From Solitalea agri (GTDB lineage Bacteria > Bacteroidota > Bacteroidia > Sphingobacteriales > Sphingobacteriaceae), in assembly GCF_023914155.1 (NCBI RefSeq), contig NZ_JAMWYS010000053.1, positions 1 to 64,000 on the forward strand: DNA of 64,000 nucleotides. The letters are read 5' to 3'. The position numbers and the translations under genes were made by a program. Within the stretch, counting starts at the first letter, position 1. Every line of letters starts with the position of its first letter. The notes beneath the pieces were generated by a model. That model had not been told where the DNA came from, ran no database searches, and was given only the letters and a program-made list of their open reading frames with translations. This document shows positions 18,689 to 27,646 of this stretch, piece after piece.

Positions 18689-18814
18689 CTAACTTCCTGT
18701 TTAACGTAAAGATACAAATCATACTTGTCGCAAATGCCTTTACAATTATGTCGTATTTACACATAAATAAAAAGGGAATAGCCATCTATCTTTATGTAAG
18801 CAAATAAAGCAAAC
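18689..18814. promoter_or_regulatory. Divergent control region of GlxA regulator and VOC operon
   Basis: The 126-base gap must hold both promoters. A partial -7 match (TATCTTTA near 18787) faces the VOC gene. No clear operator can be named. Confidence 0.4.
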
Positions 18815-19246
18815 ATGCGTAGTACAGATATCTATTTACACTTTAATGGAAACAGTGAGATGGCTTTTTCATTTTACAGATCAATTTTCGGAGGGGAGTT
18901 TATAGCGGCACAACGATACAAAGATGTTCCGGGTGGTGATAAGATGAATGAGGATGACCAGGAGAAAATGATGCATATTTCATTAAAAATTACGCCTTAC
19001 ACCACTTTAATGGCATCGGATATTGTGAATAAGGATGACAGCAATTTTGTTGCTGGCAATAACTTTCACATTTGCCTGCATGCCGAAAATGAAAAGGATG
19101 CTGATAAATTATTTAATGCTTTATCCAACGAAGGCAAGATTGAAATGCCAATGAACAAGACCTTTTGGGGGGCTTATTTTGGGATGTGCCAAGACAAATT
19201 TGGCATTCAATGGATGATCAATTTTACTTATCCGCAAACAAACTAA
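18815..19246 (+). CDS. VOC family (PhnB/glyoxalase-like) protein
   Basis: The 143-residue protein has the PhnB-like start (IYLHFNGNSEMAFSFYRSIFGGEF) and the later MHISLKI and ANFDHICL-type strand pairs of the vicinal-oxygen-chelate fold, ending in FGIQWMINF, a common PhnB ending. It is cytoplasmic and probably binds a metal or a small ligand; no reaction can be named. It opens a four-gene operon with gaps of 4-10 bases, under the divergent GlxA-type regulator. Confidence 0.82.
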   Translation: MRSTDIYLHFNGNSEMAFSFYRSIFGGEFIAAQRYKDVPGGDKMNEDDQEKMMHISLKITPYTTLMASDIVNKDDSNFVAGNNFHICLHAENEKDADKLFNALSNEGKIEMPMNKTFWGAYFGMCQDKFGIQWMINFTYPQTN

Positions 19247-19256
19247 AACTTAAAAA

Positions 19257-19652
19257 ATGGGAACGCAACATGTAAAAACCAAAGTCAGGCTTTGGGTGGG
19301 AAGAGTATTGCAATTATTTACTTCCTTATTCCTTTTGTTTGATGCAATAATGAAAATTATCAAGCATCCTAAATATGTGGAAGGAACCCTGCAATTGGGT
19401 TTACCTGAGAGTTGCATCCAGGTACTGGGCTTTTATTTATTGCTTAGTACGATGCTCTATATTCAGTCGAGAACGAGGGTGCTTGGCGGTTTATTTTTAA
19501 CTGCTTATTTAGGAGGGGCTGCCGCTATTAGCTATGCAGCTCAAAGTGGAGGGCATTCGTATTTATTCCCGATCGTTTTTACAACGATGATATGGATCGC
19601 AGAATATTTACAGGATGACCAATTGAAATCGGTTTTACCACTAAAAAAATAA
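19257..19652 (+). CDS. DoxX family membrane protein
   Basis: This 131-residue protein has four hydrophobic segments (LQLFTSLFLLFDAIM, VLGFYLLLSTMLYI, LGGLFLTAYLGGAAAI, IVFTTMIWIAEYL) and the DoxX/DUF4260-like layout. The GGHSYLFP turn between segments 3 and 4 is typical. It is an inner-membrane protein; related proteins are tied to redox stress, but its role here is unknown. It is the second gene of the VOC operon, ten bases after the first and four bases before the third. Confidence 0.8.
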   Translation: MGTQHVKTKVRLWVGRVLQLFTSLFLLFDAIMKIIKHPKYVEGTLQLGLPESCIQVLGFYLLLSTMLYIQSRTRVLGGLFLTAYLGGAAAISYAAQSGGHSYLFPIVFTTMIWIAEYLQDDQLKSVLPLKK

Positions 19653-19656
19653 GAAG

Positions 19657-20199
19657 ATGAACACCATAGTAATTATTCTTTCATTAATCGCCACTCTGGT
19701 ATTAACGCTCTTTGTGCTGGCATTGGTGGCTCCCAAAAGTTATTCGCTAAAGCGACAGGTAATTGTTGATCAGCCTGTTCATGTGGTTTTTAATTATCTA
19801 AAGCATCTGAAAAACCAGGACTATTTCAACAAATGGGTAATGATGGATGCTGACTTAAGAAAACAGTTTAGGGGCGAAGATGGGAACGTTGGGTTTGTTT
19901 ACGCCTGGCAAGGAAACAAGCAGGCGGGTGTAGGAGAGCAGGAGATAAAACGAATTGAGGAAAATAAACTCGTTGAGGTGGAAGTACGCTTTGAGAAGCC
20001 GATGAAAGGTATTGCAAGAACTCCGTTCAGCACCGAAGAAGTTTCTCAAAATCAAACAAAAGTTACCTGGGAGATGAGCAGCACGATGAAGTATCCCTCA
20101 AACATCATTTTATTATTTATGAATATGGATAAAATGTTGGGCAAAGATATTCAGGCAAGCTTGGAGCTATTGAAACTCAATTTAGAACCTAAAAGTTAA
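19657..20199 (+). CDS. SRPBCC family protein
   Basis: The 180-residue protein has one N-terminal membrane segment (residues 3-25) and then a START/polyketide-cyclase-like fold: VIVDQPVHVVFNYLKHLKNQDYFNKW (split over about 37-62), a run of strands, and a C-terminal helix. These proteins bind hydrophobic ligands in a helix-grip cavity. Here the domain is membrane-anchored. It is the third gene of the VOC operon; only four bases separate it from its neighbours on either side. Confidence 0.8.
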   Translation: MNTIVIILSLIATLVLTLFVLALVAPKSYSLKRQVIVDQPVHVVFNYLKHLKNQDYFNKWVMMDADLRKQFRGEDGNVGFVYAWQGNKQAGVGEQEIKRIEENKLVEVEVRFEKPMKGIARTPFSTEEVSQNQTKVTWEMSSTMKYPSNIILLFMNMDKMLGKDIQASLELLKLNLEPKS

Positions 20200-20203
20200 C
20201 TCC

Positions 20204-20791
20204 ATGTCATTTGAAGCATATCTAGAAAATATCAAAGCCAAAACAGGCAAAACGCCGGAAGATTTTATGCAGCTTGCCGAGAAACTGGGGTTTATAGAAA
20301 ATGGCGAAGTAAAACCAACTGTAAAAGCAGGGGAAATCGTTGCCTGGCTCAAAAATGATTTTAACCTGGGCCACGGACATGCAATGGCGATTTACAGTGT
20401 TTTTAAAGGTTTGAAGGAGCAACTCCAAGATACCGAGGGGACTTTAGGCAAACATTTTACCGGTGAAAAAGAAAAATGGAGGACTGTTTATGATGCGCTT
20501 ATTAAAAAGATAAATGCCTTTGGGAATGACATTTCAATAGCCCCTGTAGCGAGTTATATCAGCTTGCTGAGTGGCGACCGGAAGTTTGCCATTGTTCAAA
20601 TTACCAAAGACAGGATGGATATTGGTATCAAATTGAAAAATCAAGCTCCCACCGATCGCTTTGAAAATGCAGGAAATTGGAACGCAATAATGACGCATAA
20701 GGTGTCGATCATTACCTCAAAAGAACTAGACAAAGAGCTTTATTCCTGGTTGCAAAAAGCCTACGAACAGAATGTGCCTAAGAATGAGTGA
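20204..20791 (+). CDS. DUF4287 and DUF5655 domain protein
   Basis: The 195-residue protein combines an N-terminal DUF4287-like helical domain (KAKTGKTPEDF, residues about 11-21, and the NLGHGHAMAI segment) with a C-terminal DUF5655-like domain (EKWRTVYDALI, SYISLLSGDRKFAIVQ, LKNQAPTDRF). The second half resembles a nuclease-fold domain seen at the end of various bacterial proteins, but the function is not established. It ends the VOC operon; a strong terminator follows. Confidence 0.75.
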   Translation: MSFEAYLENIKAKTGKTPEDFMQLAEKLGFIENGEVKPTVKAGEIVAWLKNDFNLGHGHAMAIYSVFKGLKEQLQDTEGTLGKHFTGEKEKWRTVYDALIKKINAFGNDISIAPVASYISLLSGDRKFAIVQITKDRMDIGIKLKNQAPTDRFENAGNWNAIMTHKVSIITSKELDKELYSWLQKAYEQNVPKNE

Positions 20792-20804
20792 AATAGATAG
20801 GATA

Positions 20805-20842
20805 TGCGCCTGGCTTGCGCGTTTGCAACGTGCGAAATAACA
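20805..20842 (-). repeat. REP-like palindromic repeat, copy C
   Basis: On the minus strand this reads ATTTCGCACGTTGCAAACGC, the same core as the other copies but two bases shorter between CACG and TTGC, and in the opposite orientation. Confidence 0.5.
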
Positions 20843-20849
20843 GCGACCA

Positions 20850-20893
20850 AACAATAAAGTTCGAACATCTGTAGACTGTTCGAGCTTTATTGT
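20850..20893 (+). terminator. Terminator of the VOC-DoxX-SRPBCC operon
   Basis: AACAATAAAG and TCGAACA pair with TGTTCGA and CTTTATTGTT around a nine-base loop; a single T/G pair joins the two halves. A T-rich tail follows. Confidence 0.8.
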
Positions 20894-20938
20894 TTTAAAA
20901 CAAAAATTGTATTTTCGGCAACCAACTACCTATTACAG

Positions 20939-21079
20939 ATGTCTGATAAGTATAAAATCAATAATAAAGGAAGGGTTTATTTTATTACCTGTGCTGTGAT
21001 GGATCGATTTAAAAACCTAATGCAGTATTTCGCACGGATTGCAAACGCACGCGAGCGGGGAAGTAGTCTGATAATATAA
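20939..21079 (+). pseudogene. Stub of a REP-associated (IS200-like) tyrosine transposase
   Basis: A 46-codon frame starts MSDKYKI and reads VYFITCAVMD, close to the opening of Y1/REP-associated transposases (M-S-x-K-Y-K-I, then Y-F-x-T-x-x-V). After about codon 26 the homology ends abruptly and the frame runs through REP-like copy D to a stop. None of the catalytic HUH or Tyr motifs is left. The rest of the gene is absent, so this is a decayed remnant. Confidence 0.55.
21022..21062 (+). repeat. REP-like palindromic repeat, copy D, inside the transposase stub
   Basis: The core TTCGCACGGATTGCAAACGC and the preceding GCAGTA match copy A closely. The central stem is weaker because of GGA in place of CGT. 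It joins directly to the truncated transposase reading frame. Confidence 0.55.
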
Positions 21080-21108
21080 AAAATATAGAATAATTAAATT
21101 TAGAATAT

Positions 21109-21498
21109 ATGGATGATTTCATGATTGCGATTGTATTGTTGCTTGTAACAACGTTTATTTCACGTACCATTAGTGAAAAAGCAACTAAAAAGTTAGATCA
21201 AATTAAAAAGGCCGAATTAATTGATCTATTTTCAAATGGTCGGATTTATGCCTTTGGTATATTGATAGGTATTGTTGTACTATTCTTTCTCAGTACAAAA
21301 TTCAATTTACTTGACCCGCTTATTGCTTATATTATTTATATAGTTTCAATACTTGTTTTTCTTATTGTGACAAGCATAATTTCTTACAGAAAACTTAAAG
21401 CAAATGATTTTCCGGGCACTTATATAAAATCCTATTTGCTCTCAACTTCATTAAGATTTATAGGATTTGTGATTTTCTTTACGATGATAAAATATTAA
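21109..21498 (+). CDS. Small membrane protein of unknown function
   Basis: The 129-residue protein has about four hydrophobic segments (residues about 5-18, 48-63, 71-92, 108-125), with a short charged segment between the first two (KATKKLDQIKKAEL). No family is recognised. It is probably an inner-membrane protein. It stands alone, 29 bases after the transposase stub, and has its own terminator. Confidence 0.6.
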   Translation: MDDFMIAIVLLLVTTFISRTISEKATKKLDQIKKAELIDLFSNGRIYAFGILIGIVVLFFLSTKFNLLDPLIAYIIYIVSILVFLIVTSIISYRKLKANDFPGTYIKSYLLSTSLRFIGFVIFFTMIKY

Positions 21499-21523
21499 AG
21501 AAAGGCTTAGTATAATTACCAAA

Positions 21524-21557
21524 ACAAAACCACCTTTTATGTAGAGGGTGGTTTTGT
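21524..21557 (+). terminator. Terminator of the small membrane protein gene
   Basis: ACAAAACCACC pairs with GGTGGTTTTGT across a 12-base loop, 25 bases past the stop codon. The T-rich tail is short. Confidence 0.7.
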
Positions 21558-21813
21558 TGCTTATAAGTACAACATAATTGGCTGTAGGAATGCGGACCTC
21601 TGTTTGCTTGAAGTATATTATAATTTCCCTCCTGATTTCCATCATTTTTAGAAGGCAAAATATTTAATTTGAAAGGATTAACATTTTTAATAGCACTTGT
21701 TATAATATTAATTTAACCATTTGGAGGTCTTTAAGACCGGGATAAAGCTGATGGAAAGGATTGGTTGATATTGTGTTATTAGAGTAATAGAATCGAATTA
21801 AAAAAATAAAAAC

Positions 21814-21841
21814 ACCAATAGCCGATCGCTCGGCTATTGGT
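21814..21841 (-). terminator. Terminator of the first RND efflux operon
   Basis: ACCAATAGCCG pairs perfectly with CGGCTATTGGT around a six-base loop, followed on the minus strand by a long T-rich tract. Confidence 0.9.
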
Positions 21842-21875
21842 TAACTATGTTATGTTTATAATGAAGACGATTTGG

Positions 21876-23321
21876 TTAGTTCCAACCACCACCCAATGCC
21901 TGATAAATATTTACCATTGCATTCATTTGTTGTTTCTTGGTTTCAATAAGCTCTAATTTAGCTTCCAGAGCATCGCGTTGGGTCATTAATACCTCCAAGT
22001 AATCGGCTCTGGCCGCGCGGAACAGGTCATTTGAAATGTCGATGGACTGTGTCAGTTCACTTACCTGCTTGGTTTTTAAATCATAACTCTTCTGCGAATT
22101 GCTGATGTTGGCCATTTGATTGGCAACTTCTACATAAGCGTTCAAGATGGTTCGCTCGTAGTTATAAACAGCCTGTATTTGCTCAGCATTAGCCTTGGTG
22201 TATTCAGCTTTTATACCGTTTCTATTGATCAAAGGAGCAACCAATTCACCTGCCAAAGAATAAAGCATTGATTCAGGGAATTTAACCAGGTAACCCGGAT
22301 CAAATGCCTGCAAGCCAATAGATGCAGAGATGCCTAATGATGGATAAAACTCTGCACGTGCAGCTTTAACATCCAATTTAGCAGCTGCTAACGCCAGTTC
22401 AGCCTGTTTAACATCGGGGCGGTTAGCTAACAATTGCGATGGAACACCGGCATGGATCTCAGATGGAACCAGGTCATTGAAGTTTGTTGAACTTCTCACA
22501 ATAGGTTGAGGGAAGCGTCCTAACAGGAAATTGATCTTGTTTTCTGTTTCTGTGATCTGTTGCTGGATGTTGAATTGTAAACTTTGGGTGTTTAACACTT
22601 CTGCGCTAAACTTACGAACTGCCAATTCGGTCACTCTGCTTGCTTCTTTTTGAGCTTTAACAACCTCCAATGCATTGTTTTGCAATTCGATGTTCTGTTT
22701 TACAATGGCTAACTGATTATCCAACGCCAGTAACTCATAGTACGAATTGGCAATTTCTGCAACAAGGTTGGTTACTACAAAGTTTTTGCCCTCTACACTT
22801 GACAGGTAACGGCTCACCGCTGCCTTTTTAGCATTGTGCAGCTTATGCCAAACGTCAACTTCCCAATTGCCATAAACACCTAATAAGTAATCAGGAAGCG
22901 GGTCAGGCATTTCTCTGCCGGGAGTAATTTCTGTGGAAGCATCACCTGCTCCCTGACTGGTATACCTGCCCACCTTTTCAAGGCCAACACCTGCACGAAC
23001 GCCCACCGATGGCAATAACTGACCTTGTTTTAACCTGATCTCGCTTTTGGCAATCTCCAATTCCTGTAAGGTGATCTGCAATTCCTGGTTACGGGTCAGC
23101 GCTGTGTCGATTAGGTTGTTGAGATTCGGATCGGTAAAAAAGGTTTTCCAACGGATCTTTCCCGAATTCAAGGTGTCTGCCGAATTGCTGCCATAACTAC
23201 CCGGCGTTTGTTTATTCTCGGTCTTTTGAATTTCCTTCGGAATATTACAGCTCACGAGGGCAACACAAAAACCGGCCAGGCTTAATCCTAAATATATTTT
23301 TTGTTTAAACATTACTTTCAA
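21876..23321 (-). CDS. Outer-membrane efflux lipoprotein, NodT/TolC family
   Basis: The 481-residue protein has a signal sequence with lipobox VSCN (Cys near residue 25) and two repeated long helical regions of the OEP family (about 60-260 and 290-470). NodT-type marks are visible, such as NLIDTALTRNQEL, SRYLSSVEG and LLANRPDVKQAELALAAAKLDV. It forms the outer-membrane exit channel of the tripartite pump encoded just upstream; one base separates it from the RND stop codon. The lipid anchor is usual for NodT members. Confidence 0.92.
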   Translation of the reverse strand: MKVMFKQKIYLGLSLAGFCVALVSCNIPKEIQKTENKQTPGSYGSNSADTLNSGKIRWKTFFTDPNLNNLIDTALTRNQELQITLQELEIAKSEIRLKQGQLLPSVGVRAGVGLEKVGRYTSQGAGDASTEITPGREMPDPLPDYLLGVYGNWEVDVWHKLHNAKKAAVSRYLSSVEGKNFVVTNLVAEIANSYYELLALDNQLAIVKQNIELQNNALEVVKAQKEASRVTELAVRKFSAEVLNTQSLQFNIQQQITETENKINFLLGRFPQPIVRSSTNFNDLVPSEIHAGVPSQLLANRPDVKQAELALAAAKLDVKAARAEFYPSLGISASIGLQAFDPGYLVKFPESMLYSLAGELVAPLINRNGIKAEYTKANAEQIQAVYNYERTILNAYVEVANQMANISNSQKSYDLKTKQVSELTQSIDISNDLFRAARADYLEVLMTQRDALEAKLELIETKKQQMNAMVNIYQALGGGWN

Positions 23322-23322
23322 T

Positions 23323-26300
23323 TTATCGGTCTAACAGTTGGCCTTCAATTCCAGCCATATGGCTGTCTGTTAATTTGTTTTCAATTTCTTCGGTTAAAGG
23401 CTGCTCTTCTTCAATTCTGATCAGTTTATGTCTTTCAGCTATTTTACCAAAGAGGTAGTACAAGCCCGGAATTACAATTACTCCGAAAATGGTTCCGAAC
23501 AACATACCTCCGGCAGCTGCCGAACCAATTGTTCTGTTTCCTACTTTACCAGGCCCCGTTGCCATCACCAATGGAATTAGTCCGGCGATGAATGCAAACG
23601 AAGTCATTAGGATAGGTCGGAACCTTGCTTTAGCACCTTCCAAAGCTGCTTTTTTCACCGAAAATCCTTCACTGTGTTTTTGTACTGCAAACTCAACGAT
23701 CAGTACGGCATTTTTACCTAACAAACCGATAAGCATTACCATGGCCACCTGTGCATAAATGTTATTTTCCAATCCGAATAATTTTAAGAATAAGAATGCT
23801 CCAAAAATCCCTGCAGGTAATGATAAGATCACTGATAATGGAAGGATGAAACTTTCGTATTGAGCCGCAAGAATCAGGTAAACGAAGCCCAAACAGATCA
23901 GGAAGATATAGATAGCTTCGTTTCCTCTTGATACCTCATCTTTAGAAATACCTGCCCAGTCGATACCGAAACCTCTTGGTAATGTTTTGGCAGCAACTTC
24001 AGTAATTGCTTTAATAGCTTCACCACTACTGTAGCCCGGTGCAGAAGAACCACTGATCTCTGACGCGTTATACATGTTATGACGGGTGATCTCTGATAAT
24101 CCGTATACTTTTTCCATTTTCATGAAAGCCGAGTACGGAACCATTTCACCCTTGTCGTTTTTAACATAAAGCTTTAAGATATCTTGTGGCAATGCTCTGT
24201 ATTGAGGGGATGCCTGAACAATTACTTTATACTGACGGTCGTATTTGATAAAACTGGTTTCGTAGTTACTGCCGATCAATGTAGAAAGTGTGTTCATGGC
24301 ATTGTCGATGGTAACACCTTTTTGCTGTGCAATGTCATTGTCAATGCGTAACATGTATTGAGGGAAACTGGCACTGTAGAAGGTAAATACCGACGACAAT
24401 TCAGGGCGCTTGTTCAATTCTTTAACAAATTCCTGACTTACGGTTTCCATTTTTTTATAGTCACCACTTCCGGCTTTATCCAATAAACGCAATTCGAAAC
24501 CGCCTGCCGCTCCATAACCCGGAACTGCTGGTGGTTGGAAGAATTCTATTGTAGCTCCTGAAATATCTTTCGACTTTTCTTCCAGTTCATCGATCACATC
24601 CTTGGCGGAATTCTTACGACTGCTCCAATCTTTTAAGTTGATCAAACAGGTACCAGCGTTAGCTCCTGTACCTTCGGTCAGGATCTCATAACCCGCCAAT
24701 GATGAAACAGATTGTACCCCTTCAATGCCTTCAGCAATTTTCTGTAGTTTTTCTGCAATCTGATTGGTTCTTTCCAGCGATGATCCCGGAGGTGTTTGGA
24801 TAACGGCATACACCATTCCCTGGTCCTCGTTAGGGATAAAGCCTGATGGTACATCGTTATTTAAAAACCAAATACCGGCACAGAAGGCCACTAAAGCTCC
24901 TGTGGTTACCATACGACGGGTTACCACTTTGTTCAACAGGGTTTGGTAACGACCGGTAAGTCTTTCAAACCATTTGTTAAATCCGTTTAATACTTTATCA
25001 ACAGGAGTTTTCTTTTTGGCTTTACCATGGTTGTTTTTCAGCATAATGGCACAAAGGGCAGGTGTTAACGTAAGCGCCACCAAACCCGAAAGGACAATTG
25101 CCGTTGACATGGTAATGGAGAACTGGCGGTAGAAAATACCCACTGGTCCCGACATGAATGCCACTGGAATAAACACTGCCGCCATTACAAAGGTGATGGC
25201 GATGATGGCTCCGCTGATCTCACGCATAGCCCGTTGTGTTGCTTTGAGCGGAGAAAGGTGGTAGGTTTCCATGTTGGCGTGTACCGCCTCAATTACTACA
25301 ATCGCATTATCCACCACAATACCGATTGCGAGTACTAAGGCGAACAGCGTGATAAGGTTAAGCGTAATGCCGAAGAACTGCATGAACATGAACGTACCAA
25401 TAAGTGATACAGGTACGGCAATAGCAGGGATAATGGTTGATCGCCAGTCGCCTAAGAAAATGAATACTACTAAACCCACCAAAATGAAGGCTTCAACCAG
25501 GGTATGAATTACTTTTTCAATAGAGGCATCTAAGAACTTAGAAACGTCGTAACTGATCTCATAATCCAAACCTTTAGGGAAATCATTTGCCTTAAGTTCG
25601 GCCATTTTTGCCTTAACATCTTCAATAACCTGGGTAGCGTTACTACCATAGGCTTGTTTAATAACGATAGCCGCCGATGCTTTTCCATTAAGGTTCGAGT
25701 ACAAATCGTACATCGAACTGCTGAACTCAACATCAGCAACATCTTTTAATCGTAAGAGTTCACCGTTTGAACTCGCACGTACTACGATGTTTTCGTATCC
25801 TTCTTTGTTACTGTATCGGCCTGGATATTTCAATACATACTCAAAAGCCTGTGAGCGTTTACCTGAGCTTTCACCTGTTTTACCTGGAGATGCCTCAAGA
25901 CTCTGCTCATCCAAGGCTTTCATCACCTCATCGGTTGAAATTTTATAAGCCAGCATGCGGTCAGGTTTCAGCCAAATACGCATTGCGTATTCGCGGTTAC
26001 CCAAAATATCGGCAAAACCAACGCCGTCAACCCGTTTCAATTCCGATAAAATATTGATATCGGCATAGTTGAAAAGGAAGTTTTGGTTCATTTTAGGATC
26101 CTTGCTGTACAAGTTGATGTACATCAGCATGTTCGATTCCTCACGGCTGATCTTAACACCTTCACGAATTACCAAGGGCGGAAGCTTATTGGTAACCGCA
26201 GCTACACGATTTTGTACGTTAAGTGAAGCTTGATTGGGATCGGTACCCAAGTTGAAAATCACCTGGATAGATGCTTCACCATCGTTACCAGCGTCGGAAG

Positions 26301-26535
26301 TGATGTATTTCATTCCCGGTACGCCGTTTAGTGCTCTTTCCAAAGGAATTACAACCGATTTGATCAGGAGCTCGTTATTAGCACCAGGGTATTCGGCAGT
26401 GATATTCACCTTTGGTGGCGAAATAGAAGGGAACTGAGTTACCGGTAATTTGGTGATGGCCAGCCCACCAATAAATACGATAATCAGTGATATTACAATT
26501 GAAAGGACGGGCCTTTGTATGAACTTATTGAACAT
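23323..26535 (-). CDS. RND efflux pump inner-membrane subunit, HAE1 type
   Basis: The 1070-residue protein has the AcrB layout: TM1 at the N terminus, a periplasmic porter domain, TM2-6, a second porter domain, and TM7-12. Typical segments are PGANNELLIKSVV, FPSISPPKVNI and GKNAVLIVEFA (the relay Lys). In TM4 the usual DD pair reads D409-N410, so the residue matching AcrB Asp408 is Asn. It should use the proton gradient to export drugs or lipids with the MFP and NodT partners beside it. Substrates are not known. Confidence 0.93.
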   Translation of the reverse strand: MFNKFIQRPVLSIVISLIIVFIGGLAITKLPVTQFPSISPPKVNITAEYPGANNELLIKSVVIPLERALNGVPGMKYITSDAGNDGEASIQVIFNLGTDPNQASLNVQNRVAAVTNKLPPLVIREGVKISREESNMLMYINLYSKDPKMNQNFLFNYADINILSELKRVDGVGFADILGNREYAMRIWLKPDRMLAYKISTDEVMKALDEQSLEASPGKTGESSGKRSQAFEYVLKYPGRYSNKEGYENIVVRASSNGELLRLKDVADVEFSSSMYDLYSNLNGKASAAIVIKQAYGSNATQVIEDVKAKMAELKANDFPKGLDYEISYDVSKFLDASIEKVIHTLVEAFILVGLVVFIFLGDWRSTIIPAIAVPVSLIGTFMFMQFFGITLNLITLFALVLAIGIVVDNAIVVIEAVHANMETYHLSPLKATQRAMREISGAIIAITFVMAAVFIPVAFMSGPVGIFYRQFSITMSTAIVLSGLVALTLTPALCAIMLKNNHGKAKKKTPVDKVLNGFNKWFERLTGRYQTLLNKVVTRRMVTTGALVAFCAGIWFLNNDVPSGFIPNEDQGMVYAVIQTPPGSSLERTNQIAEKLQKIAEGIEGVQSVSSLAGYEILTEGTGANAGTCLINLKDWSSRKNSAKDVIDELEEKSKDISGATIEFFQPPAVPGYGAAGGFELRLLDKAGSGDYKKMETVSQEFVKELNKRPELSSVFTFYSASFPQYMLRIDNDIAQQKGVTIDNAMNTLSTLIGSNYETSFIKYDRQYKVIVQASPQYRALPQDILKLYVKNDKGEMVPYSAFMKMEKVYGLSEITRHNMYNASEISGSSAPGYSSGEAIKAITEVAAKTLPRGFGIDWAGISKDEVSRGNEAIYIFLICLGFVYLILAAQYESFILPLSVILSLPAGIFGAFLFLKLFGLENNIYAQVAMVMLIGLLGKNAVLIVEFAVQKHSEGFSVKKAALEGAKARFRPILMTSFAFIAGLIPLVMATGPGKVGNRTIGSAAAGGMLFGTIFGVIVIPGLYYLFGKIAERHKLIRIEEEQPLTEEIENKLTDSHMAGIEGQLLDR

Positions 26536-26560
26536 AAAACTAATTTTAGCGGTTAAAACA

Positions 26561-27646
26561 CTATTCTGCTTTCAGTTTAAGTTGATTGATCACCTCTTTT
26601 GGATCTTCAAATTTTGAAGCGATCTTGTCATCATCTTTCACTTTCTGAACGCCTTCCAACAAAATTTTGTCGTCTGATTTTAATCCATCACCCACAATGT
26701 ACAGGTCAGGGAGCTCTGAGGCTACCGTAATTTCTCTCGATTTTACCGTATTGTTTTTATCCACAATGAATACATATTTTTTATCCTGAATCTCATAAGT
26801 AGCCTTTTGAGGAATTACAAGCGCGTTTTTAATAGGTACCACCATTTGCACTTTTCCGGTTTCACCGTTTTTAAGCAATTGCTTAGGGTTAGCGAATCTT
26901 GCTCTGAAAGCAATGTTTCCTGTTTCGTTGTCAAACTCGCTCTCAACGGTCTCTACTTCCCCTTTTGTGCTCAACATTTCATTGTTGGCCAGAATAAGGC
27001 TAACTTTTTGTTTTTGGCCTTTGTTTACGGTGCTCTGATAGTTTAAATATTCCGGTTCAGAAACATTGAAGTAAGAAAACACCTGACTGTTATCTGATAA
27101 ACTGGTCAATAATTCACCCTCATCAATAAGACTTCCCAGTTTTAATGGAATGCGGTCAATTGTTCCGTCGAATGGAGCACGGATTTCAGTGAATGAAAGA
27201 TGCAGTTTGGCCAATGCTGTTTCAGCGTTTGCCTGATCTAACTTGGCCTTAGCCATAGCCAGTTCATTTTTAGAAACAATATTTTTATCAGCAAGAGCTT
27301 GGGTGTTGGCTAGTTCAATTTCAGCAGCTTTGGTTTCTGCCTGTGCCTTTTTCAACTCCGCTTCATACATTGTTGGCATGATACGGAATAATAGCTGACC
27401 GGCTTTTACTGATTGCCCTTCGTCAACATAAATGTTTTGTAAATAGCCCTTTTCCTGTGCCCTTAATTCGATATTACGTACCGATTTGATTTGCGATACA
27501 TATTCTTTAGTAAAGGAAGTGTCAATCGTTAGCGGACTGGTAATGGCAAAAGTGCCTGCCTCTTCTTTTTCTTCTTCTTTCTTTTGTTTGCAACTAGTGT
27601 TGTAAAGTAAAGCACTAAAACCTGCAAGCATTACAATTCTCTTCAT
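26561..27646 (-). CDS. RND efflux periplasmic adaptor (MFP) lipoprotein
   Basis: I start this gene at the internal ATG giving a signal peptide with lipobox NTSC (361 residues); the longer frame adds 36 basic residues that would hide the signal. After the lipobox come Lys/Glu-rich residues, a barrel-sandwich half (YVDEGQSVKAGQLLFRI), a helical hairpin (about 95-150), the second half (IRAPFDGTIDRIP) and the beta-barrel domain. It links the inner pump to the outer channel in the periplasm. It is the first gene of the three-gene unit and lies 25 bases before the pump. Confidence 0.9.
   Translation of the reverse strand: MKRIVMLAGFSALLYNTSCKQKKEEEKEEAGTFAITSPLTIDTSFTKEYVSQIKSVRNIELRAQEKGYLQNIYVDEGQSVKAGQLLFRIMPTMYEAELKKAQAETKAAEIELANTQALADKNIVSKNELAMAKAKLDQANAETALAKLHLSFTEIRAPFDGTIDRIPLKLGSLIDEGELLTSLSDNSQVFSYFNVSEPEYLNYQSTVNKGQKQKVSLILANNEMLSTKGEVETVESEFDNETGNIAFRARFANPKQLLKNGETGKVQMVVPIKNALVIPQKATYEIQDKKYVFIVDKNNTVKSREITVASELPDLYIVGDGLKSDDKILLEGVQKVKDDDKIASKFEDPKEVINQLKLKAE

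Larger units (their letters stand above)
21499..21875. other. Intergenic region with two terminators
   Basis: Apart from the two stem-loops listed separately, no gene or clear promoter is seen; the sequence is AT-rich. Confidence 0.4.
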
